From positions 248,001 through 312,000 of the forward strand of contig NZ_JAAGOA010000004.1 of the NCBI RefSeq assembly GCF_010550675.1: 64,000 nt of DNA, written 5' to 3'. The translations under genes were made by a program, and so were the position numbers. Under the pieces are notes generated by a model that saw nothing but the letters and a program-made list of their open reading frames with translations, ran no database searches and was not told the DNA's origin. Each line of letters begins with the position of its first letter. Position 1 is the stretch's first letter. The DNA comes from Phytoactinopolyspora halotolerans (GTDB lineage Bacteria > Actinomycetota > Actinomycetes > Jiangellales > Jiangellaceae). Shown piece by piece: positions 45,201 through 53,484 of this stretch.

Positions 45201-46644
45201 CGCGCGTCCGGCGGCAATCCCGGGGACGTAGCCCCACCCACGCGATCGCGGCGCCGATCACGCAGCTGACGGCGGCGATACGCAGCGCCGTGGAAACGCC
45301 GTCCAGCAGCGGACCGGGGTCGGTCGCGCCGGTGGACGACAGCCCGGCCGCCGCCGGGAGCACAGCCACGGCCAGCAGACCGGCGATGCGTGCCACCGCA
45401 TTGTTGACCCCGGACGCCACCCCCTGTCGCGAGCCGGGCACGTCGGTGAGCGCCGTCGTCGTGACCGGAGCGACGAGCAGCACCAACCCCACCGCGAAGA
45501 CCATGACGCCGGGGAACACGCCGGTGAGGTAGGTGGTGTCCAGGCCGATGGTGGACAGCAACAGCAGCCCGGCCGCGGTCAGCACGCCACCGGCGGAGAG
45601 CAGCGGACGGGCACCCACACGCGGAAGCAGCGCGCCGACACGCGCCGAGAACGCCAGCAGCATCAGGGTCAGCGGGATGGTCGACGCGCCCGCCTGAAGG
45701 GCCGAGTAGCCGAGGCCCCGCTGCAGTGCGAGCGAGATCAGGAACCCCATGCCGGTCAGCGCCGCGTAGACCACCACGGTGAACAGGTTGGCCACGGTGA
45801 ACGTGCGGATGCGGAACAGTTCCGGCGGCATCATCGGCAGCGCCCGCCGTCGTTCGTAGCCGACGAAGCCGCCCAGCGTCGCCAGTCCGATCAGGACGGA
45901 AACGGCGACGGCCCAGGACGGCAGCCGCTCCACCTCGATCAGCGCGGCGACCACCAGGCCCAATCCGGCCGCGGTGAGCGCGGCCCCGGGGAAGTCGACC
46001 CGGGTGAGGATTTCGCGTCTGCCCAGACCGTCGCCGGCACCGACATCGGCGGGCACGGCCGCCCGCGTCACCGCGACGGCCGCGATCAGCAGCGGCAGGT
46101 TCAGCAGGAAGATCCATCGCCAGGATGCCGCATCGACCAGCCAACCGCCCACGAACGGCCCGATCGCCGTGGTGACGCCGGAAAGCCCGGACCACGCGCC
46201 GATCGCGCGGCCGCGGTGCTCGGCGGCGAACGTGCTGGACAGAATCGCCAGGCTGGCCGGCGTCAACATCGCCGCGAAGATGCCTTGCAGCGCCCTGGCG
46301 CCGATCAACGCCTCCGGGCTCCAGGCGACGGCGCACAGCAGCGACGCCGCCGCGAACCCCCACATGCCGGCGAGGAAGACGCGACGCCGGCCCAGCAGAT
46401 CACCGAGCGCACCGCCGACCAGCACCAGCGCGCCGAGCGCCAGCAGGTACGCGTTGAGCACCCACTGCAGCGCGGACAGCTCGGCGCCGAGGTCGGTGCC
46501 GATCCGCGGCAGCGCCACCGTCACCACGGTGCCGTCCAGGAAGGCCACCCCGGACGCGAGCACCGTCGCGGTGATGATCAGCTTGCCGCGCCGACTGCCG
46601 AACTCGATCGGCTCGGCGTCGGTCTGTGCCGGCTCGCCTGTCAT
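45190..46644 (-). CDS. MFS drug exporter, DHA2 family
   Basis: 484 residues with about 14 membrane helices. The N-terminal half shows FLDGTVVTVALPRIG (motif D1 region), GGALGDLLGRRRVF (motif A) and GPFVGGWLVDAASWRW (motif C region). ATG at 46644 has AAGGAGG 4 bases upstream; the longer open frame to 47010 is not coding. It lies divergent from an AraC regulator across 169 bp, which suggests inducible drug efflux. Confidence 0.92.
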   Translation of the reverse strand: MTGEPAQTDAEPIEFGSRRGKLIITATVLASGVAFLDGTVVTVALPRIGTDLGAELSALQWVLNAYLLALGALVLVGGALGDLLGRRRVFLAGMWGFAAASLLCAVAWSPEALIGARALQGIFAAMLTPASLAILSSTFAAEHRGRAIGAWSGLSGVTTAIGPFVGGWLVDAASWRWIFLLNLPLLIAAVAVTRAAVPADVGAGDGLGRREILTRVDFPGAALTAAGLGLVVAALIEVERLPSWAVAVSVLIGLATLGGFVGYERRRALPMMPPELFRIRTFTVANLFTVVVYAALTGMGFLISLALQRGLGYSALQAGASTIPLTLMLLAFSARVGALLPRVGARPLLSAGGVLTAAGLLLLSTIGLDTTYLTGVFPGVMVFAVGLVLLVAPVTTTALTDVPGSRQGVASGVNNAVARIAGLLAVAVLPAAAGLSSTGATDPGPLLDGVSTALRIAAVSCVIGAAIAWVGLRPRDCRRTRVSV

Positions 46645-46813
46645 CCATCCTCCTTGCTGCTGCCACACGGCAACGGCGGCAGCACACACGCTATTCCCAC
46701 GGGCGGGCCGGCGACGATGCGGACTGCGCGGCGACGAGCCGCGCTCTGACATCGCACTGAGATCTGCCCGCCATGCTGCTGCCTGACTCATACACCCGGT
46801 GAGGAGGTCCATC

Positions 46814-47707
46814 ATGATGTCGAGTGGTCGAGGACGGCACGATCGCGGCGTGCACCGGTACGGCGGCCAGGACCTCATGAGAATGACACGCACCTGGAAC
46901 GGCATCGGCGTCGATCTCGTCCGGTGGCGCACCCAGCAGGGCACGACCGGAGTGACACAGCGTCCTGAACACGTGTTGTTCGTGACCCTCTCGGGTAACA
47001 CCGGGCGCACGGCGGCGGAGTATGAGGACGGGCCGGGTTATCGAGGGACGGATTTTCCGGGCGCGGTCACCTTCATCCCCGGCATGCGTCGTCGACGGTC
47101 GGAGTACGGCGCGGGAACGATCGACTACGTGGCCGTCCGGCTGGATCCGGGCTTGCTCCGATCGCTGGTGGACGACAGATCGCAGGTCCAATTCCGCGGA
47201 TTCACGAATCGACCGGATGCGTTGATCCACCGTCTGGCGCTGGCATTGCGCGACGAGGTGGGCACCGGGGGAGTGGCCGGGACGTTGTTCGCCGACAGCA
47301 TCGCCATGACGCTGTCGCTGCATCTGCTGCGCACCTACTCGAGCCTGGCGGGCGCGCCGTCGCCTCATCGGCCGGCGCGCCCGCTGGAAGGCGCGGCGCT
47401 GGCGCGGGTGGTGGACTACATCCAGGAACACCTCGGATCGGACCTGCGTGTCGCGACGCTCGCGCAGCTCGCCGGGATCGGCCCGTCGCAGTTCAGCCGC
47501 GCCTTCAAAGCGGCGACCGGTGTGCCGCCGCATCGTTTCGTCGCGCGGCGACGACTGGAGTATGCGGCACGCCTGCTTCGGCGCACCGACGTGCCCATCA
47601 CCGAGATCGCGCACCGGGCCGGGTTCGCCGGGCAGAGCCACCTCACCACGGCGTTCCGCCGAGCGTACGGCGCGACGCCGGCGGCGTATCGCGCCGGTGG
47701 AGCGTAG
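46814..47707 (+). CDS. AraC family transcriptional regulator
   Basis: 297 residues, ATG at 46814 after GAGGAGG. The C-terminal AraC DNA-binding domain (about 195-297) has both helix-turn-helix motifs: VATLAQLAGIGPSQFSRAFKAATG and PITEIAHRAGFAGQSHLTTAFRRAYG. The N-terminal part resembles a cupin-like ligand domain. It probably controls the divergent MFS gene or the convergent aldo/keto reductase. Confidence 0.92.
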   Translation: MMSSGRGRHDRGVHRYGGQDLMRMTRTWNGIGVDLVRWRTQQGTTGVTQRPEHVLFVTLSGNTGRTAAEYEDGPGYRGTDFPGAVTFIPGMRRRRSEYGAGTIDYVAVRLDPGLLRSLVDDRSQVQFRGFTNRPDALIHRLALALRDEVGTGGVAGTLFADSIAMTLSLHLLRTYSSLAGAPSPHRPARPLEGAALARVVDYIQEHLGSDLRVATLAQLAGIGPSQFSRAFKAATGVPPHRFVARRRLEYAARLLRRTDVPITEIAHRAGFAGQSHLTTAFRRAYGATPAAYRAGGA

Positions 47708-47717
47708 CGTCTGCCCG

Positions 47718-48854
47718 TCAATTGAACACGTGCTCGGCGCCGGAGAGCCGGACCCGCCCGTCGAACTCCTGACCCGGATACCAGCCCATGCTGTCGATGT
47801 CGGTGAAGCCGGGAATGCGCTCCACATGGCGCACCATTTCCTGGCGCATCGACTCGTCCGGGAGCGGACCGGTCATCGCGCCGACGTCGTCCGCGGCGTG
47901 CTCCGGGTCGCGCGTCCCGACTAGCGCACACGTGACGGCCGGATGTGAGATGACGTACTTGAGGTAGAACTGCGCCCAGGTCTGGCAGTCGAGCTCCCGG
48001 ACCGCCCACCGAGGCACCGGCCGGCGTCCGACGACGTCATGCAGTCGGCCCTTGTCCAAGGTCATATGGGCGATGACCGCGACGCCGTGGTCGGCCGCCG
48101 CAGGGAGGATCCGCTCCTCGGCGTCGCGGCGGAAGATGGAGTAGCGGACCTGGACGACGTCGACGTTGCCGGTCCGTATCCACGCCTCGATCGCGGGGAA
48201 GTAATGGGTGACATGGTGTGTCACGCCGACGTAGCGGATGCGTCCGTCGTCCTTCCATGAGTTCAGGATCGCGACGTTCATCTCGGCATTGGTCAGGCTG
48301 TGCACCTGCATCAGGTCGAACCGTTCACGCCACAGGTTGTTCAGCGACTGCTCCAGTCGGCGCTCGGCGTCGCGGCGGTCGCTCAGGTAGGCGCCCGTCG
48401 TCCAGATCTTGTTGGCGATGAACGCGTCGTCGGCGATGCCGAGCTCGGACAGGATGTCTCCGAGAACGTACTCGGAGTTGCCGTACAAGGGTGAGACGTC
48501 GAAGACGCGGCCGCCGCCGTCCCAGAACCGCTGAACTACGTCGCGCAGATGATCGCGGGGTGCGCCGGGGAGGACGTCGAACGTCATGAACATGCCGAGA
48601 CCGACGGTGGGAAGGCGTTCATCCGTTCCCGGGATGGCTTTGGTGATCAGGTCGGCGGGACCAGCCTGTCGCGCGGCGGCGGATGGATCCGCCGATCTGC
48701 TCGACGACGGGTCGGCGGCGCCTGGGGCGGCCGCGGCGGCGAGTGTACCGATACCGCCGGCGGCGGCCAGCGCGCTTGCGCCGGCTCCCTTCACGAAGGC
48801 GCGGCGGCTCGGTGCGGCCGGGCGGGACGCGTGCGGCGTGATGTCGAACGTCAT
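47718..48854 (-). CDS. Aldo/keto reductase, Tat-exported
   Basis: 378 residues. A Tat signal SRRAFVKGAGASALAAAGG is at 16-34, followed by a Ser/Ala-rich spacer. The TIM-barrel AKR domain begins near 80: FDVSPLYGNSE supplies the catalytic Asp and Tyr, NKIW the Lys and MQVHS the His. WVR-type NADPH-binding residues near the C-terminus are less clear. An exported NADPH enzyme must be folded with cofactor before transport. It has GAGGAGC before its ATG and is divergent from the next hydrolase gene. Confidence 0.9.
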   Translation of the reverse strand: MTFDITPHASRPAAPSRRAFVKGAGASALAAAGGIGTLAAAAAPGAADPSSSRSADPSAAARQAGPADLITKAIPGTDERLPTVGLGMFMTFDVLPGAPRDHLRDVVQRFWDGGGRVFDVSPLYGNSEYVLGDILSELGIADDAFIANKIWTTGAYLSDRRDAERRLEQSLNNLWRERFDLMQVHSLTNAEMNVAILNSWKDDGRIRYVGVTHHVTHYFPAIEAWIRTGNVDVVQVRYSIFRRDAEERILPAAADHGVAVIAHMTLDKGRLHDVVGRRPVPRWAVRELDCQTWAQFYLKYVISHPAVTCALVGTRDPEHAADDVGAMTGPLPDESMRQEMVRHVERIPGFTDIDSMGWYPGQEFDGRVRLSGAEHVFN

Positions 48855-49185
48855 GGTGCTCCTCAGCTGTGGGAACGGCCGAAATGTGGCCTCTGGCTGC
48901 CTGGACGGGTGGACCCTGGACGCCGGGGTTCAGGGCCGCGGCCATCGTTCACCGCGGCGGCACGGGTTGTCTTTCACGATCGTGCGCCGATGACACATTC
49001 CTGCACGCGGAGAGCGTGGTCTGCCTGTTGGCCGGTGGTCGCATGGTGCGGCCGCCGCCGGCCGTGAGTGTTCGCGCAGAGTGAAGCCGTCGGAGACAGC
49101 AAGATCGGACCCTCCCCGGCGCGTCTGCGTGTGTCAGCCTCAATCCCGGCACAGCAGCGGGCTTCGTGCATATCGGGAGGTAGGA
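48855..49185. other. Divergent intergenic region
   Basis: 331 bp with promoters for the aldo/keto reductase and the hydrolase. I find no gene. A solitary GCATGGTGCGGCCG at 49041 resembles the half-unit of family D but has no palindromic partner. Confidence 0.5.
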
Positions 49186-50115
49186 GTGACGACGACGGAA
49201 ACCGCGACATTCCCCGTCATGTTCACCAGCGGCGGCGACACCATCGCCGGGCGGGTGCACCGGCGGGCGGAGAGCATCACCGAACGGCAACCGGCCGTGC
49301 TGGTCACCGGTTCGTGGCTGACGGTGAAGGAGCAGATGGCCGACCGCTACGCGGCCGAACTGGCGCAGCGCGGGTACACGGCCATCACGTTCGACTTCGC
49401 CGGCTGGGGCGAGAGCGGTGGCGGCATGCGCCACGCCGAGCTGCCGAGCCGCAAGATCGCCGACGTCCGTGCGGCCGCCGAGTTCGTGTCGACGCTGTCG
49501 TTCGTCCGGCCCGGCCAGGTCGGTTACCTCGGGGTGTGCGCGAGCGCGCAGTATGCGCTGACGGCCGCCGCCGAGGGGGCGCCGATCAGCTCCTACGCCA
49601 GCGTGGCCGGCTGGTTCCACGACACCGGCTCGGTGGCGCCGTTCTACGGCGGGGCCGAGGGTGTTCAGCTCAGGATCGATCGTGCACGGGAGGCGTTCGA
49701 GCGGTATCAGCGCGACGGCGAGCTCGTCACCGTGCCCGCGTATGAGGTCGGCAACGACCGGGCGGGCATGTTCTTCGAGCTGGACTACTACGGGGACCCG
49801 GCGCGCGGCGCCGTTCCCACCTGGGCCAACGAGATGGCCGAGGTGAGCTGGATTCCCTGGCTGACCTTCGACGGGGTGGCACGCGCCAGCGCCGCGTCGG
49901 TGCCGGCGCTGTTCGTCCACTCCGACGGCTGCGTGTTCCCGGAGAATATCGAACGGCTGCGGCGGGGCCTGCGTGGCCCGGTGGAGGTCGTGTGGGGCGA
50001 CGGCGAGCAGACGGACTTCTACGACCGGCCCGCGCAGGTGAGTTTCGCGGTCGACGCGCTGGACGCACACTTCGCGAAGACGTTGGCCGGCAGCACCACG
50101 GGGGTGTCCGCATGA
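49186..50115 (+). CDS. Alpha/beta hydrolase with Cys-type nucleophile elbow
   Basis: 309 residues, GTG at 49186 preceded by GGGAGG. The fold is recognisable from FDFAGWGESGGG, the nucleophile elbow YLGVCASAQYALT, VPALFVHSDG (acid) and QTDFYDRPAQVSFAV at the end. The elbow carries Cys where most relatives have Ser, similar to dienelactone-hydrolase-like enzymes. The last motif has QTDFYD where a His would be expected, so the catalytic His is not obvious. Its stop overlaps the next gene by ATGA, so the two are translationally coupled. Confidence 0.82.
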   Translation: MTTTETATFPVMFTSGGDTIAGRVHRRAESITERQPAVLVTGSWLTVKEQMADRYAAELAQRGYTAITFDFAGWGESGGGMRHAELPSRKIADVRAAAEFVSTLSFVRPGQVGYLGVCASAQYALTAAAEGAPISSYASVAGWFHDTGSVAPFYGGAEGVQLRIDRAREAFERYQRDGELVTVPAYEVGNDRAGMFFELDYYGDPARGAVPTWANEMAEVSWIPWLTFDGVARASAASVPALFVHSDGCVFPENIERLRRGLRGPVEVVWGDGEQTDFYDRPAQVSFAVDALDAHFAKTLAGSTTGVSA

Positions 50116-50597
50116 GCACGAGCGACGCCGGGATCGCCGACGTCGTCGTCGGCATGCTGCGATCCGTCGATGACCTCGACTGGGCGGCCGTGCGTTCGGC
50201 ACTCGCCGCGAAGGTCTCGGTCGACTACACCTCCCTGTGGGGCGGAGAGCCGGTCGAGATGGACGGCGACGAGCTGGTCGCGTCGTGGCGCCGGCTGGTG
50301 CCCGGGTTCGACGCCACCCAGCACATGATCGGGCCGGTGACCGTCACCGGGGACGACGGGCGGACGGCGACGTGCATCACCGACGTCCGCGCGTACCACC
50401 GCGTGGTGGACGACGGCGATGCCGCCACGTGGATGGTCGCCGGACGGTACGTGCTGACCATGGAACGCGTCGCTGACCGTTGGCGGATCCGTGGCATCAC
50501 CCTGCGCACGACCTACGAGGACGGGAGCCGGACGCTCGCCGACACGGCCACGCAACGGGTCGCCGGCGGCCGCGGACGCGGACTGGACGGCGCGTGA
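50112..50597 (+). CDS. SnoaL-like (NTF2-fold) protein
   Basis: 161 residues. The NTF2-like cone fold is suggested by VVVGMLRSVDDLDWAAVRSALAAKVSVDY at the start and by ERVADRWRIRGITLRTTY at the end. Proteins of this family are isomerases, hydrolases or binding proteins; catalytic residues are not obvious. It overlaps the upstream hydrolase gene by four bases (ATGA), so they probably act in one pathway. Confidence 0.82.
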   Translation: MSTSDAGIADVVVGMLRSVDDLDWAAVRSALAAKVSVDYTSLWGGEPVEMDGDELVASWRRLVPGFDATQHMIGPVTVTGDDGRTATCITDVRAYHRVVDDGDAATWMVAGRYVLTMERVADRWRIRGITLRTTYEDGSRTLADTATQRVAGGRGRGLDGA

Positions 50598-50688
50598 GGG
50601 GCGGGAGGGCACAGTGAGCGGCTCGTCCGGTGACGGGATGCGAGTAGAGTCCGAAGCCCAGGTAGTACCACCGTTGAGGAGGAACGTC

Positions 50689-50916
50689 ATGGGCCAGGGT
50701 GTACACGTTCAGGAACTGCCCGGCATCGGCAAGCGGTACGACATCGACCTGGGCCGTGCGGACCAGCGCGTGTCGGTGGTCGTGCGGTCCGGCGGTGTCC
50801 GCGACCTGTACGTCTTCACATCGACGTCCGCTGACCCGACCGCCGTCATCGAGCTCAGCGAGGAGCAGGCCCGGAAGGTCGGCGCGGTGCTGTCGGCCAC
50901 GTTCTTCGAGGCATAG
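50689..50916 (+). CDS. KhtT-like antiporter regulatory subunit, N-terminal domain only
   Basis: 75 residues, ATG at 50689 after GAGGAGG. The sequence VQELPGIGKRYDIDL and LYVFTSTSADPTAVIEL match the N-terminal domain of KhtT-like regulators of CPA2 antiporters. The TrkA-C (RCK_C) ligand domain that normally follows is absent, so nucleotide sensing should be lost or done elsewhere. It lies 9 bases upstream of the antiporter gene, so they are almost certainly co-expressed. Confidence 0.82.
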   Translation: MGQGVHVQELPGIGKRYDIDLGRADQRVSVVVRSGGVRDLYVFTSTSADPTAVIELSEEQARKVGAVLSATFFEA

Positions 50917-50925
50917 GCGGGGACC

Positions 50926-52416
50926 GTGCACGTTGATCTTGTCGGGCTCGGCGCGGCCGTGCTGATCGCCGGCCTGGTAGCACGGGCCGGGCGGCGCGTC
51001 GGCTTGCCGACAGTGCCGTGCTACATGGTGATCGGGATACTGCTCGGGCCGGGCACGCCGGGCCCCACGCTGATCGAGCATCCGGAAGACCTCGCGATGC
51101 TGGCGGCGCTCGGCCTCATCCTGCTGCTGTTCCACCTCGGCGTCGAGTTCCCGGTGGAGCAGGTGCTGGGAAGCGGACGCCGGCTGTTCATCGCCGCCGG
51201 TTGCTACATCGCCATGAACGTCTCCGCAGGACTGGCCTTGGGGTTCGCGCTCGGCTGGGGGACGTCCGAGGCGCTGGTCATCGGCGGCGCCCTGGGCATC
51301 TCGTCGTCGGCGATCGCGACCAAGCTGCTGATCGAGCTCCATCGGCTGACCAATGCCGAGACCCCGGTGGTGCTGGGCATCATCGTGATCGAGGACATCT
51401 TCCTCGCGTTCTACCTGGCGCTGCTGTCGCCGGTCCTGTCGGACTCCGACTCGGCGGCGGAGATCCTGCGTGACCTCGCTGTGAGCTTCGGGTTCCTGCT
51501 GTTGCTGTTCGCCGTGGCCCGCTATGGTGCCCGGCTCGTCGGCGCGCTCGTCGGCACCCGCGAGGATGAACTGCTGGCCGTGCTGGTGATCGGCCTGGTC
51601 GTGCTGGTCGCCGGGGTGTCCGAGGAGGTCGGCGTCTCGGACGCGATCGGTGCGCTGCTGATCGGCTTGGTGGTCTCACGGACCGCCGTGCGAGAACGGG
51701 TGGAACGGCTGGTGCTACCGCTACGGGACGTGTTCGCCGCGGTGTTCTTCGTGTCGTTCGGGCTCAGCATCGACGTCGGCGATCTGGGATCGGTTGCCGT
51801 ACCCGTCGCGGTGGCGGTGTGTCTCACCCTGATCGCCAACGTCGCCGGCGGGGTCGTCGCTGCTCGGCTGTTCGGTTTCAACCAGCGCGGCGCGGCGAAC
51901 ATCGGGCTGACCATCCTGGGCCGAGGGGAGTTCTCGCTCATCCTCGCCACGCTGGCGCTCGGCGCCGGGCTGGACGCCCGGATCGGCCCGTTCGTGGCGC
52001 TGTACGTGCTGGTACTGGCGATTCTCAGCCCGCTGCTCGCGGCGAACTCTCACTACCTGGCGCGCATCATGCCGGACGCGCTGTTGCGCCCAGGCTGGCG
52101 ATACGTGCGCGAGGAGACGATCAGCACCTCCTGCACGCATCTGGACCAGATCAAGATCACCACGACGGACGTCGACGTCTGCCCGGCGTGCGTGGCCGAC
52201 GGCGAACAGTGGGTGGAGCTGCGGTTGTGCGTGACGTGCGGGAACGTCGGCTGCTGTGACGACTCACCGGCCCGGCACGCGAGTGCCCACGCGGCGGGTA
52301 CGGGTCACCCGATCATGCAGTCGCTCGAGGACGGCGAGGATTGGCGGTGGTGTTTCGTCGACGAGACCCTCGTCAGGGCACCGGCCGGCACGCCGGTCGA
52401 GGCCGGCGAAAAGTGA
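50926..52416 (+). CDS. CPA2 cation:proton antiporter fused to a UBP-type zinc finger
   Basis: 496 residues. The first 390 form about 12-13 membrane helices of a KhtU/KefB-type antiporter: RVGLPTVPCYMVIGILLGP, LLLFHLGVEFPVEQV, GISSSAIATKLLIEL and TILGRGEFSLILATLA. A cytoplasmic C-terminal domain from about 400 has the Cys/His pattern of a UBP zinc finger: CTHLDQI, CPAC, LRLCVTCGNVGCC, HASAHAAGTGHP, ending EDWRWCFVDE. In eukaryotes this finger binds the free C-terminus of ubiquitin; in bacteria its ligand is unknown. Together with the upstream KhtT-like gene it makes a K+ (or Na+)/H+ export unit. Confidence 0.9.
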   Translation: MHVDLVGLGAAVLIAGLVARAGRRVGLPTVPCYMVIGILLGPGTPGPTLIEHPEDLAMLAALGLILLLFHLGVEFPVEQVLGSGRRLFIAAGCYIAMNVSAGLALGFALGWGTSEALVIGGALGISSSAIATKLLIELHRLTNAETPVVLGIIVIEDIFLAFYLALLSPVLSDSDSAAEILRDLAVSFGFLLLLFAVARYGARLVGALVGTREDELLAVLVIGLVVLVAGVSEEVGVSDAIGALLIGLVVSRTAVRERVERLVLPLRDVFAAVFFVSFGLSIDVGDLGSVAVPVAVAVCLTLIANVAGGVVAARLFGFNQRGAANIGLTILGRGEFSLILATLALGAGLDARIGPFVALYVLVLAILSPLLAANSHYLARIMPDALLRPGWRYVREETISTSCTHLDQIKITTTDVDVCPACVADGEQWVELRLCVTCGNVGCCDDSPARHASAHAAGTGHPIMQSLEDGEDWRWCFVDETLVRAPAGTPVEAGEK

Positions 52417-52453
52417 CACAGGTGGCGTCGTTGCGGCAATGGAGATGATTGGC

Positions 52454-53290
52454 ATGTATCTGGTGACAGGTGCTACCGGCAACGTCGGCGCGGAGGTCGT
52501 GCGCACACTGTTGGGTATGGGTGCGCAGGTCAGAGCGCTGGTCCGGGAACCCGGCAAGGTGATCGTGCCGGCCGGTGCCGAGGCGGTCTCGGGCGATCTG
52601 AACCGTCCGGAGACCCTACGGAGTGGCCTGCGCGGTGTCCGCGGCATGTTCCTGCTTCCCGGTTACCGGGACATGGCTGGCGTCCTGGAGGAGGCTCACA
52701 AGGCCGGCGTCGAGCACGTCGTCCAGCTCTCCGGCCGCTCGGCCGCGACCGAAGACATGAGCAACGCCATCACGCGTTACATGGTGAATACCGAAACGGC
52801 CCTTCGCGCGTCGGATCTGCCGTGGACCATCGTGCGACCCAGCGGGTTCATGTCCAACACGTTCGAATGGGCGCCGACGATCAAGGCCGGCGAGGTCATC
52901 CGTGCACCGTTCGCGGATGTGCCGGTGGCGGTGATAGATCCCGCCGACATCGGCGCTGTCGTCGCGCACGCACTCGTCGCCGACGGGCATCAGGGGCGCG
53001 TCTACTCGCTCTCCGGGCCGGAACCGCTCACGCCCGCCGACCGGGCCCGGATTCTCGGCGAGGTACTCGGCCGGACGCTGCCCTTCGAAGCTCAGCCGGA
53101 TGCGGAGGCGCGTGTAGAGATGAGTGCGGCCATGCCGCCGGAGTACGTCGACGCGTTCTTCGACTTCTACGTCGACGGCAACCTCGACGAGTCACCGGTG
53201 CTGCCAACGGTCGAGCAGGTCATCGGGCGCCCACCCCGCACCTTTGAGCAATGGGCCACCGCCCACGCACACGCCTTCCGTCGATCATGA
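52454..53290 (+). CDS. NmrA-like NAD(P)-binding protein
   Basis: 278-residue atypical SDR of the NmrA/QOR2 type. The Rossmann motif is YLVTGATGNVGAEVV; SGDLNRPETL and VRPSGFMSNTFEWA follow. Start ATG at 52454 has GGAG 9 bases upstream; ATGs at 52439 and 52445 are alternatives. Such proteins act as quinone reductases or redox sensors. Its TGA stop lies in the TGATCA of a family B palindrome. Confidence 0.9.
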   Translation: MYLVTGATGNVGAEVVRTLLGMGAQVRALVREPGKVIVPAGAEAVSGDLNRPETLRSGLRGVRGMFLLPGYRDMAGVLEEAHKAGVEHVVQLSGRSAATEDMSNAITRYMVNTETALRASDLPWTIVRPSGFMSNTFEWAPTIKAGEVIRAPFADVPVAVIDPADIGAVVAHALVADGHQGRVYSLSGPEPLTPADRARILGEVLGRTLPFEAQPDAEARVEMSAAMPPEYVDAFFDFYVDGNLDESPVLPTVEQVIGRPPRTFEQWATAHAHAFRRS

Positions 53291-53338
53291 TCATGAACAG
53301 AAACCGTTCATATGGCACGGTTTCTGTTCATGATCATG
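53286..53338 (+). repeat. Family B palindromic element, copy B3
   Basis: CATGATCATGAACAGAAACC and its complement form a near-perfect 22-pair stem around TTCATATGG-like centre. The stop codon of the NmrA-like gene is inside it. Only 42 bp separate it from family A copy A3. Confidence 0.94.
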
Positions 53339-53380
53339 GAACGATTCCGCGCCGCCGAATCCTCCGACAAAAGGACGCCA

Positions 53381-53475
53381 CCCCTAAATGATCATGTGAA
53401 GTGGGTTTTCTCCAGCTCTACCATGTCTGCAGGCATGGTAGTGCGCGAAGAAACCTACTTCACATGATCATTTGG
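53381..53475 (+). repeat. Family A palindromic element, copy A3
   Basis: Arms from CCTAAATGATCATGTGAAGT and the complement, with inner TACCATGTCTGCAGGCATGG. It has the same orientation as A1. It begins the gap between the convergent NmrA-like gene and the large sialidase gene and ends 10 bases from the latter's stop. Confidence 0.94.
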
Positions 53476-53484
53476 TGGGGTGGG

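Noticed and set aside
49041-49050. Fourth family D copy
   Set aside because: Only a solitary GCATGGTGCG half-unit is found, without the palindromic partner; likely chance.
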